From an uncultured Prevotella sp. (GTDB taxonomy: Bacteria > Bacteroidota > Bacteroidia > Bacteroidales > Bacteroidaceae), in contig CAMQBR010000048.1 in NCBI GenBank assembly GCA_946999045.1, positions 1 through 15,546 on the forward strand: DNA of 15,546 nt, in the 5' to 3' direction. The position numbers and the translations under genes are program-made. Positions 1 through 6,523 of the stretch are shown here, piece after piece; positions within the stretch are counted from its first letter, which is position 1, and every line of letters begins with the position of its first letter. The notes under the pieces were generated by a model. It did not search any database. It was not told where the DNA came from and worked only from the letters and a program-made list of their open reading frames with translations.

Positions 1-596
1 GCACCTAACATCATAGGTGCAATAAACTGTTCGGGAAATGCCTGTGCCTGAGCTACCATTGCTATAGGACTTTCCAACGAGTCTAATTTAAGATAAATGG
101 GCGAAACCAAAATACTTTTTTCTTCATCTTGTTTCAGATATTTAGCCATTTGAGCCTTCACCTCTTCTTGCCTAGCAATAGCTATAGGTCCTATTAACAG
201 CAACGACTGACTGCTATAGCCAGCCAACCACGAATTTCCTACAGGCGTAAAAAATGCATCCCTAAATTTTGTAGGCTTGCTTCCTGTTTTTTGAAGCATC
301 TCTTCGAGTTTACTCGTACTATTAACCTTTGCGCAAATACCTATGTTTCCATCGGGCGATTCAAAGAGATAAATCTTTTGAGTTAAATCAATACCACAAT
401 TATCAACATTCTTAATCTTCAAAAAAGCTTTTAGCAAAGTAGCATTATTCACTCCACTTATTTTGTTAGCGTCAAACGAAACAAGTGCTATACTATTCTT
501 AGGAATACTTTGACGATAACTATTATCTGAGCATGAGGACAAGATTGTTATTAAAAGAATGAATATGCAAACAGGAATTTTACAAAATAATTTCAT
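1..596 (-). CDS. Lipoprotein, DUF4836-like (partial, C-terminus beyond window)
   Basis: Open reading frame from an ATG at 594-596 on the minus strand running off the window start; 198 codons are visible. The N-terminus is a lipoprotein signal: positive start (MKLFCK), hydrophobic core, and lipobox L19-S20-S21-C22, followed by SDNS. The mature protein begins with a segment like SIPKNSIALVSFDANKISG, which resembles the start of the Bacteroidetes DUF4836 lipoproteins (a family of roughly 500 residues, function unknown); the family call is from memory of that pattern. It is expected to be lipid-anchored in the envelope. It lies 21 bp downstream of rsmE on the same strand and is probably the last or a late gene of the run that starts at 3148. 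No catalytic motif is visible in the part present. Confidence 0.75.
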   Translation of the reverse strand, partial: MKLFCKIPVCIFILLITILSSCSDNSYRQSIPKNSIALVSFDANKISGVNNATLLKAFLKIKNVDNCGIDLTQKIYLFESPDGNIGICAKVNSTSKLEEMLQKTGSKPTKFRDAFFTPVGNSWLAGYSSQSLLLIGPIAIARQEEVKAQMAKYLKQDEEKSILVSPIYLKLDSLESPIAMVAQAQAFPEQFIAPMMLG

Positions 597-617
597 CGCA
601 AATAAGTATAAGTTAAA

Positions 618-1343
618 TTATATTTTACGTCTAGCCATTTGTATCATAGCTACAGACATTAGTCCTGCAGTCTCTGTACGCAGCCGGTTAGCCCCTAAAG
701 ATACCGATTGATAACCTGCCTCTATAGCTTGGTTTACTTCGGCAATAGAGAAATCTCCTTCTGGTCCAACCAATATTGTTATATCTTGTTCATCATCTAT
801 TTGCTGCAGTTCGTTCAACAAATCTTTTCTTTCCACTTCAGGATAGCAATGAGCAATAAACTTATGTCCGTTAAGAGGTCTATAAATAAAATCCTTAAAT
901 GTAACTTGTTCGTGTACTATTGGTATCCAAGGTTTTCGGCTTTGCTTCATTGCAGCAATAATAATTTTTTCAATACGCTGTATACGCATACGTTTACGCT
1001 CAGAGAATTTGCAGTTAAGAAAGGAGAGTTCATCAAAGCCTATCTCCGTCATTTTTTCAACCATCCATTCTATCCTATCCAGCATCTTGGTAGGAGCAAT
1101 TGTTAAATGTATGTTCCCACGCCACGTTTTTTCTTGGGGTAACGTTTCTTTTATCTTATACATGCAATGTTTAGTTGCAGCAATGGTTACTTCAGCCCGA
1201 TAAAATGTTCCTTTTCCATCCATCAAAAACATCTCATCCCCACTCTTTAAGCGAAGCACTCTTAGTGCATGTAATGCCTCTTCGGGTGGCAAAGCATTAT
1301 GTTGTTCTGCATCAGGAACATAGAAAAATCTTGCTTCTTTCAT
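618..1343 (-). CDS. rsmE: 16S rRNA (uracil-1498-N3)-methyltransferase RsmE
   Basis: A 241-residue SPOUT-class methyltransferase that uses S-adenosylmethionine to methylate N3 of U1498 in helix 44 of 16S rRNA. The N-terminal part (about 1-70) fits the PUA-like RNA-binding domain. The C-terminal part carries the trefoil-knot SAM-binding motifs: GPEGDF at about 193-198 and LGANRLRTETA at about 216-226, the family signature. Length is normal for RsmE (about 240). The start codon overlaps the stop of the upstream DUF151 gene by 4 bp (ATGA), so the two are almost certainly translated from one mRNA. It appears intact; function is known from the family, not tested here. Confidence 0.96.
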   Translation of the reverse strand: MKEARFFYVPDAEQHNALPPEEALHALRVLRLKSGDEMFLMDGKGTFYRAEVTIAATKHCMYKIKETLPQEKTWRGNIHLTIAPTKMLDRIEWMVEKMTEIGFDELSFLNCKFSERKRMRIQRIEKIIIAAMKQSRKPWIPIVHEQVTFKDFIYRPLNGHKFIAHCYPEVERKDLLNELQQIDDEQDITILVGPEGDFSIAEVNQAIEAGYQSVSLGANRLRTETAGLMSVAMIQMARRKI

Positions 1344-1903
1344 TTTTCGTTATTTGTATCATGCAAGTGTCGTCGTTTCATTTCATCTCTAAGATATGAC
1401 GCCAGCTCATAATTTTCATCTTTTATAGCTCTATCTAAAGCGTTTGTAAGCATACTGTCTGTAAGCGTATTTACAGGAATAGACATACCTGGGGTATTCT
1501 TACAAAATGGTATGCTTTGCTTTCTCATTAAGCTATCTCTTATATAAATGGGTATATCTGCAACGTATGCCAATAGTAAAGCATCGCTGATGCGCATGGT
1601 ATAAGGCTCCAGAGTAGCCGTATTAAGCAACATAGACCGATATAGACCGTTTATCAAGTCGTGTATCAGCACTTCAAATTCTGCATTTGTTTCACTTCTC
1701 ACTATTTGCCATAACATTTCTGGTAATAACAAATTGGTGATAGGTACGTGCTGCATACGCAACTGAAACTGATATAACATATTACGATCGCAGGGTACAG
1801 CAAGTTGACGAGTGCACTGTTCATCAGCAAGAATAAGTAACCCTATCTCATCATTACCCAATATCTCGGTAACACTCCGTAATATCAGTCTAACCTTATT
1901 CAT
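1340..1903 (-). CDS. Bifunctional nuclease domain (DUF151) protein with UVR motif
   Basis: A 187-residue protein of the DUF151/BFN family; plant and bacterial members have been described as DNase/RNase. Residues about 1-140 cover the BFN domain (VRLILRSVTEILGNDEIGLL at the N-terminus, then the region with DALLLAYVADIPIYI). Residues about 155-175 (ALDRAIKDENYELASYLRDEM) form a UVR-type helix, as found in UvrB/UvrC and in the typical Bacteroidetes members of this family. It starts 3 bp after the nupG-like gene and overlaps rsmE by 4 bp, so it sits mid-operon. A nuclease role is known only for some relatives; the substrate here cannot be read from sequence. Confidence 0.88.
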   Translation of the reverse strand: MNKVRLILRSVTEILGNDEIGLLILADEQCTRQLAVPCDRNMLYQFQLRMQHVPITNLLLPEMLWQIVRSETNAEFEVLIHDLINGLYRSMLLNTATLEPYTMRISDALLLAYVADIPIYIRDSLMRKQSIPFCKNTPGMSIPVNTLTDSMLTNALDRAIKDENYELASYLRDEMKRRHLHDTNNEK

Positions 1904-1906
1904 GCT

Positions 1907-3148
1907 TTATGCGGTTGCTTTTTTAGGTTTAAAAATCAATGCAAAGCAAATTCCTACTACCAATGCATAACCTGCAAAGATATACCAACAAGAGGACCAA
2001 TAGGTTATACCATCTATGGTATGAGATGTAACTACAGCCTGTGCACCCAGTGAACCTATAGTAGCACCTATACCATTAGTCATTAACATAAATAATCCTT
2101 GTGCACTTGAGCGTAAAGCTGGTTCGGTACTTTGGTCTACATATAATGAGCCACTGATATTAAAAAAGTCGAATGCTACACCATAAATTATCATAGATAA
2201 TATAAAGAGCATTACCCCACAGCCAGGATTACCCATTCCTAAAAATCCAAAACGCAATACCCAAGCAAACATAGCTATCAACATTACATTCTTGATACCA
2301 TATCGTTTCATAAAGAAAGGTATCATCAAAATGCACAATGTTTCGCTTATTTGTGATAGAGAATATAAGATAACAGGATATTTTACACCAAACGATTGTA
2401 TGTATTCTGGCACAGTCTTAAAACTTTCTATAAAAGGAGTGGCAAAACCATTGGTAATTTGCAGACTTACTCCCAATAACATAGAGAAGATAAAGAAGAT
2501 AGCCATACGCTTTTGCCTAAATAACTTGAACGCTCGTAAACCAAAAGCATCAACCAAGTTAGTGGCTTCTCCCCTATTGCTCGTAGCACATTTAGGAAGC
2601 GTAAAGGAATATAAGAATAGCAATATACTTAAAGCACCGCTCACAACAAACTGGTTTTGATTGCTTTTTAGTCCTAATATATCAACAAACCACATGGCAC
2701 AAATAAATCCGATAGTACCAAATGTGCGGATAGGCGGAAATTCTTTTACCGTATCCATGCCAGCTTTTGTCAGTGCATTATAGGCTACCGAGTTGGTTAA
2801 TGCCAAGGTTGGCATATAAAAGGCTACGCTTAGTGAGTATAATGTAAACAAGATACCGAACTCAACATGGTTACTCTGTGTGTAACAATAGTATACAGCA
2901 ACAAACATAAATGCACCTGCCAGTAAATGGCATATTCCCAATAAACGTTGTGCTTGTACCCATCTGTCGGCAATAATACCCATAATGGCGGGCATAAAAA
3001 TAGAAACAATGCCTTGCATAGCGTAAAAAGCACCAATATTTGAGCCCATATTTATATTGCTTAAATAAATGCCCATACATGTTAAATAGGCTCCCCAAAC
3101 AGCGAACTCCAAAAAGTTCATGACCGCTAAGCGTACTTTTAAATTCAT
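1907..3148 (-). CDS. MFS nucleoside permease, NupG/XapB-like
   Basis: A 413-residue polytopic inner-membrane protein with about 12 hydrophobic segments, close in length to E. coli NupG (about 418). The N-terminus (MNLKVRLAVMNFLEFAVWGA followed by YLTCMGIYL) has the same spacing of MNLK, F, WG, LT and GxY seen at the start of NupG, which points to the nucleoside:H+ symporter group of the major facilitator superfamily. Its expected role is proton-driven uptake of nucleosides. The exact substrate is inferred. First gene of the minus-strand run; the ATG lies about 20 nt below the predicted transcription start, and the next gene begins 3 bp after its stop. Confidence 0.85.
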   Translation of the reverse strand: MNLKVRLAVMNFLEFAVWGAYLTCMGIYLSNINMGSNIGAFYAMQGIVSIFMPAIMGIIADRWVQAQRLLGICHLLAGAFMFVAVYYCYTQSNHVEFGILFTLYSLSVAFYMPTLALTNSVAYNALTKAGMDTVKEFPPIRTFGTIGFICAMWFVDILGLKSNQNQFVVSGALSILLFLYSFTLPKCATSNRGEATNLVDAFGLRAFKLFRQKRMAIFFIFSMLLGVSLQITNGFATPFIESFKTVPEYIQSFGVKYPVILYSLSQISETLCILMIPFFMKRYGIKNVMLIAMFAWVLRFGFLGMGNPGCGVMLFILSMIIYGVAFDFFNISGSLYVDQSTEPALRSSAQGLFMLMTNGIGATIGSLGAQAVVTSHTIDGITYWSSCWYIFAGYALVVGICFALIFKPKKATA

Positions 3149-3175
3149 GATTAACGTAAGTGTTTATTTTCTACA

Positions 3176-3206
3176 CAAAGATACATCAAAACTGAGAACC
3201 GACAAA
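3176..3206 (-). promoter_or_regulatory. Promoter of the nupG-like/DUF151/rsmE/lipoprotein run
   Basis: Read on the minus strand, TTTG (3206-3203), a 19-bp spacer, then TATCTTTG (3183-3176). This matches both halves and the spacing of the Bacteroidetes primary-sigma promoter (TTTG, 19-21 bp, TAnnTTTG). Transcription would start near 3170, leaving a leader of about 20 nt. Confidence 0.8.
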
Positions 3207-3294
3207 ATAAATAACATTTTTTCTGATTAATGTAAAAGCAATTTATAATTTGTTTTTATCTATATAATATAAGTCTTAAAACCCGTTGGCGGAA

Positions 3295-3665
3295 TTAAAT
3301 TAGTGCGTACTTGATTCTGTCTATAGGCTTGTTATTAATGTAGTTGATATATTGTAATGCGGTCATTGCACTGACTTTTCCCACTATTTGGGCAAAAAAA
3401 AAACCACATATTTCTTTGGCTCAGTTCCTGATGACGAGGAACTAGTAGGTAAGTTGCTAAAATACAGTTTCAATCCTCTTCCTTGCCTTTGTTAAAGGAA
3501 TGAAGGCTGGCTTCCAGTTCTTTTTGTTGAGTCTGTATGGGCATTCAAGCCTGCTGTTGGCAGTTTCGAAAAGGTCAAGTTAAACTTCCGCACTGATGTA
3601 CCCCTTATCCCGAAGATGCAACAGTCGTGATAAAGCGGCTTGATATTATATAAGTTGCACATAAC
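3295..3665 (-). pseudogene. IS982-family transposase, 3' remnant, decayed
   Basis: On the minus strand the reading frames recreate the C-terminal half of an IS982-family (DDE) transposase. From about 3620 down: KGYISAEV, LDLFETANSRLECPYRLN, KKNWKPAFIPLTKARKRIET, FLVIRN, then VGKVSAMTALQYINYINNKP and the terminal RIKYALI followed by TAA at 3297-3295. The copy is dead: in-frame stops after SAEV, after IETVF and twice more before AKEICG; a frameshift before the DKGYI segment; and another at a run of ten A residues (3394-3403). The N-terminal half with the first catalytic Asp residues is missing, and similarity fades near 3665. A GC-richer stretch just outside the stop (3281-3294, acccgttggcggaa) may be the element's terminal inverted repeat, but no partner copy is present. 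Confidence 0.82.
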
Positions 3666-3851
3666 GAGATTTCATAACTTAAAGGTTGAATGCTATAAGT
3701 TACTAATAATATGCAATATATGCATTTTTTTCTCGCTATTTTTATTCAACATTTAATTCAGCCAATGGATTTCTTAAAATATTTCCTGAAACTATATAAA
3801 CTTAATGGGAGTAATAACAGAGGTTTGTTACTAAACGCCTTATATTCTATT

Positions 3852-3883
3852 AAAAAAAAATTGATTGTCTCACGACAACCAAT
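3852..3883 (-). terminator. Intrinsic terminator of the small transcript
   Basis: On the minus strand ATTGGTTGTC (3883-3874), tetraloop GTGA (a GNRA loop), then GACAATCAAT (3869-3860): a 10-bp stem with a single G-U pair, followed directly by eight T (3859-3852). Orientation is clear because the T tract is only on this side. Confidence 0.8.
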
Positions 3884-3919
3884 CTTCATTAACCTTAATA
3901 ATCTAATACCATGAAAAAC
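3852..3919 (-). ncRNA. Candidate small RNA or orphan attenuated leader
   Basis: A transcript of about 68 nt is bounded by a consensus-like promoter (3925-3955) and a strong intrinsic terminator (3852-3883). The RNA would begin near 3919 and run through gtattagattattaaggtta before the terminator. It contains a tiny ATG-stop frame (MVLDY) and an ATG preceded by AAGG, but neither opens a convincing gene, and the only DNA downstream on that strand is the dead IS982 gene. It resembles leader sequences I recall recurring in front of Bacteroides/Prevotella genes; that resemblance is from memory and unverified. Either a stand-alone sRNA or a regulated leader whose gene was lost. Confidence 0.5.
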
Positions 3920-3924
3920 ACGAT

Positions 3925-3955
3925 GCAAAGGTACTAAATTATTTGATATATACAA
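3925..3955 (-). promoter_or_regulatory. Promoter of the small transcript
   Basis: Minus strand: TTG (3955-3953), 19-bp spacer, then TACCTTTGC (3933-3925), matching the Bacteroidetes consensus in both boxes and spacing. The predicted start is about 5-7 nt below the -7 box. Confidence 0.75.
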
Positions 3956-4274
3956 GTTTTTAATGAAACTGTCGTTATTTTGTAACATTAATTAAAGATT
4001 AAAACTTTATATTTAATTTTCGTTTACATACTTATTTTTTTTATAGATATGTTACAAGAACTATATACTTTTCAAACATCAAATAAATAGTTCTTCACGT
4101 TAAAGTTATATGCTCTACATGACAAGCGTCTACGCATTTAACGAAAGAACCTTATTTTTTGAGGAGAAGATTCAAAATGTAAAAAAATTAGTTATAAGAA
4201 TCTGCCTATTAATATTGCAAAGACTTTCCGTATTTTTATATGTATGTGATACAAGAGATGCCTTTTCTTCTCCT
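3956..4274. other. AT-rich gene-free stretch with one inverted repeat
   Basis: No convincing gene on either strand; short open frames here have no family signature. The only structure noticed is a perfect 9-bp inverted repeat, AAGAACTAT (4056-4064) and ATAGTTCTT (4087-4095), with a 22-nt loop and no T tract on either side, so it is not a standard terminator. The tract between the IS982 remnant and the small transcript (3666-3851) likewise shows nothing recognisable. Confidence 0.5.
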
Positions 4275-4700
4275 TCATCTCTTCCTCACAAACACCAGTT
4301 CTTTGGGTAGCTTTTGCCATTTCCTATTTCGTGCAATTTTTAATTTACTACCTTCTATTTGTGTTAATGTGTATGTGCTATCCTTGTTCAATGTAAGGGT
4401 TGCTATTAAGTCTTCACTACCATAATCGTTGATGATGGCTATTTTTGCTATATTCTTTTTAATTTTGGCAGATGTAAACAGCCATTTACGCGAGTCGATG
4501 CTGTCGCCTAAAAAACCTGGTAGATCGCCAAATAATTCTTGATTAGGAACTACTATGTTGTTATTATAAAAATTCATTTTGATGTAGATTTTGTATTCTG
4601 AATTGACAATCACTCCCTCAAAAGGCTGGAATTTGGACTGTTGTGCCCACCCAGTTATGGTATAAAGCATTACACCTATATATAATAAAAGCTTTTTCAT
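4275..4700 (-). CDS. Small secreted protein, function unknown
   Basis: A 141-residue protein with a clear Sec signal peptide: MKKLLLYIGVMLYTITGWA, with likely cleavage before QQSK (after A19), so it is exported to the periplasm or beyond. No cysteine follows the hydrophobic stretch, so it is not a lipoprotein. The mature part (about 120 residues) alternates short hydrophobic and polar segments, suggesting a beta-rich fold, for example the tract IATLTLNKDSTYTLTQIEGS, and ends in a basic tail (FVRKR). I do not recognise the family. It stands alone, divergent from glgA across about 130 bp, with its own promoter-like box at 4722-4730. No neighbour suggests a role. Confidence 0.75.
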   Translation of the reverse strand: MKKLLLYIGVMLYTITGWAQQSKFQPFEGVIVNSEYKIYIKMNFYNNNIVVPNQELFGDLPGFLGDSIDSRKWLFTSAKIKKNIAKIAIINDYGSEDLIATLTLNKDSTYTLTQIEGSKLKIARNRKWQKLPKELVFVRKR

Positions 4701-4721
4701 TTTTTTGTAAAATTGATTATT

Positions 4722-4730
4722 GCAAAGATA
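4722..4730 (-). promoter_or_regulatory. -7 box upstream of the small secreted protein
   Basis: Minus strand TATCTTTGC (4730-4722) matches TAnnTTTG about 22 bp above the start codon. No good -33 TTG lies at the right distance, so this is a half-site prediction. Confidence 0.55.
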
Positions 4731-4804
4731 AATGTTTTATATCAATAAAATATTAAAAATAGAGAATTATCGTATTTTTATTTAGGTTCTCCTATTTTTT
4801 ATAT

Positions 4805-4812
4805 TATCTTTG
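4805..4812 (+). promoter_or_regulatory. -7 box upstream of glgA
   Basis: TATCTTTG at 4805-4812, 21 bp above the glgA ATG, fits TAnnTTTG. The region about 20 bp further up (tttaggtt, 4781-4788) is only a weak -33 match. It would give a very short leader for glgA-glgP. Confidence 0.6.
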
Positions 4813-4833
4813 TACACATCTAATTCGAATTAA

Positions 4834-6510
4834 ATGACAAGAAATAAATTACTTCCTGATTATTTATTTGAATCAAGTTGGGAAGTGTGTAACAAAGTAG
4901 GTGGCATTTATACTGTCCTTTCAACACGTGCCAAGACACTGCAAAGTGTTTTGCACGACAATCTTATATTTATTGGTCCTGATTGTTGGAAGCAGCATAC
5001 TTGTCCGTATTTTAGAGAAGATAACTCCTTATTGAAAGAGTGGCAAAAACAAGCAGAACAAGACGGATTGCGTATAAAGATAGGGCGTTGGACTATTCCT
5101 AGTAGTCCTGTCGCAGTCTTAGTAGATTTTGAACCTTATTATGCGCAAAAAGATACTATTTATGCTCATTTGTGGGAAGATTTCCAAGTAGATAGTTTGC
5201 ATGCTTACGGTGATTACGATGAGGCATCCATGTTTTCGTATGCAGCTGCCAAGGTGGTAGAAAGCTTTTATCGTCATCAACTGGATGTAACGAAAAATGT
5301 AATTTATCATGGCAACGAGTGGATGACGGGCTTAGGATTGCTCTATATTCGTAAAAATGTTCCAGAGATAGGTACTATTTTTACCACACATGCTACCAGT
5401 ATAGGCAGAAGCATTGCGGGTAACAATAAACCTTTGTATCAATATTTGTTCGCTTACCATGGCGACCAGATGGCAGATGAACTTAATATGCAAAGCAAAC
5501 ACTCTATAGAGAAACAAACGGCTCACCATGTAGATTGTTTTACTACCGTGAGTGATATTACTGCGAAAGAGTGTGTTGAGCTGTTAGATAAACCTGTAGA
5601 TGAGGTGTTGCTCAATGGTTTTGAAGACTCGTTTGTGCCTCATAATATCGATTTCATAAAGAAACGTGCCATAGCTCGCAATAGATTATTGCAGGTGGCC
5701 AATGCCTTAATGGGCGAAACATTTGATGATGATACACTTATAGTGTCTACCAGTGGCAGATACGAATACAGAAATAAAGGTATAGACGTATTTGTTGATG
5801 CAATGAACCGTGTGCGCTTGTCGCTGGATAAGCCTTCTAAAAAGATATTGGCAGTAATAGCAGTACCCGCTTGGGTAGGTGATATTCGCTCTGATTTGCA
5901 AGAGCGTTTGCAGAAAGATAATACGTATAATATGCCTCTGCCTTATCCTATGCTCACCCATTGGTTGCGCAATATGAATGAAGACAGAGTCCTTAATCAG
6001 CTTCAGTACTTGCGCTTGCAGAATGATAGGATCGACAATGTAAAGGTGATGTTTATACCTTGCTATCTAACAGGTAACGATGGTATCCTTAATTTATCGT
6101 ATTACGATTATGTATTGGGCAACGATATTTGTGTTTATCCATCTTACTATGAGCCATGGGGGTATACTCCTTTGGAAGCAATAGCTTTTAGTGTGCCATG
6201 TATCACTACCGATTTGGCTGGCTTTGGTTTATGGGCAGACAAAGTGGCTGGCAGACGTTGCGATATAACAACGGGTGTAGAAGTGGTTCATCGTACCGAT
6301 GATAATTTTAATGATGTAGCTGATAACATTGCCCAAACTATTATACGTTTTGCCAAAATGCCAAAAAAAGAGGTTGAACGAATACGCAAAAATGCAGCAA
6401 GTTTGTCTAAAAAAGCATTGTGGAACAAATTTATAGTCTATTATTGGGAAGCTTATGATAAAGCACTTATATGTGCAGAGAATAGAAAATACAATAAAAA
6501 ACGAAAATAA
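4834..6510 (+). CDS. Glycogen synthase, GT3 (eukaryote-like) family
   Basis: A 558-residue glycosyltransferase extending alpha-1,4-glucan from a nucleotide-sugar donor. It belongs to the GT3 family typical of fungi and animals, not the bacterial GT5 GlgA. Evidence: SSWEVCNKVGGIYTVLSTRA near residues 14-33 (the donor-side KVGG loop at 21-24), HGNEW at 159-163, TTHATSIGRS at about 184-193, and PSYYEPWGYTPLEA at 436-449, with E440 the expected catalytic-region glutamate of the EPWGYTP signature. The C-terminus is short and lacks the Arg-dense helix that binds glucose-6-phosphate in eukaryotic enzymes; the matching stretch reads RIRKNAASLSKKALW. First gene of a two-gene unit with glgP, 13 bp downstream. 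UDP-glucose is the likely donor, by family. Confidence 0.93.
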   Translation: MTRNKLLPDYLFESSWEVCNKVGGIYTVLSTRAKTLQSVLHDNLIFIGPDCWKQHTCPYFREDNSLLKEWQKQAEQDGLRIKIGRWTIPSSPVAVLVDFEPYYAQKDTIYAHLWEDFQVDSLHAYGDYDEASMFSYAAAKVVESFYRHQLDVTKNVIYHGNEWMTGLGLLYIRKNVPEIGTIFTTHATSIGRSIAGNNKPLYQYLFAYHGDQMADELNMQSKHSIEKQTAHHVDCFTTVSDITAKECVELLDKPVDEVLLNGFEDSFVPHNIDFIKKRAIARNRLLQVANALMGETFDDDTLIVSTSGRYEYRNKGIDVFVDAMNRVRLSLDKPSKKILAVIAVPAWVGDIRSDLQERLQKDNTYNMPLPYPMLTHWLRNMNEDRVLNQLQYLRLQNDRIDNVKVMFIPCYLTGNDGILNLSYYDYVLGNDICVYPSYYEPWGYTPLEAIAFSVPCITTDLAGFGLWADKVAGRRCDITTGVEVVHRTDDNFNDVADNIAQTIIRFAKMPKKEVERIRKNAASLSKKALWNKFIVYYWEAYDKALICAENRKYNKKRK

Positions 6511-6523
6511 GGAAACAAAAATT

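Noticed and set aside
3711..3914. Plus-strand open frame of 67 residues
   Set aside because: No promoter, no family resemblance, and it is antisense to the promoter-terminator unit; low-complexity Ile/Leu/Asn/Lys composition.
3758..3988. Minus-strand open frame of 76 residues spanning the small transcript
   Set aside because: Its proximal part overlaps the promoter, and the frame runs through a strong terminator; composition is that of AT-rich non-coding DNA with no recognisable motif.
4056..4095. Perfect 9-bp inverted repeat considered as a terminator or riboswitch stem
   Set aside because: No T tract on either strand, no nearby gene end, and a 22-nt AT-rich loop; it may be chance in AT-rich DNA.
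4110..4310. Plus-strand open frame of 66 residues overlapping the end of the secreted protein gene
   Set aside because: The overlapping minus-strand gene has a signal peptide and promoter box; this frame has neither a ribosome-binding context nor a motif.
6455..6523. Upstream start for glgP giving 23 extra residues
   Set aside because: It would overlap the glgA coding sequence, and the extra residues do not match the family; the ATG at 6524 has better context.
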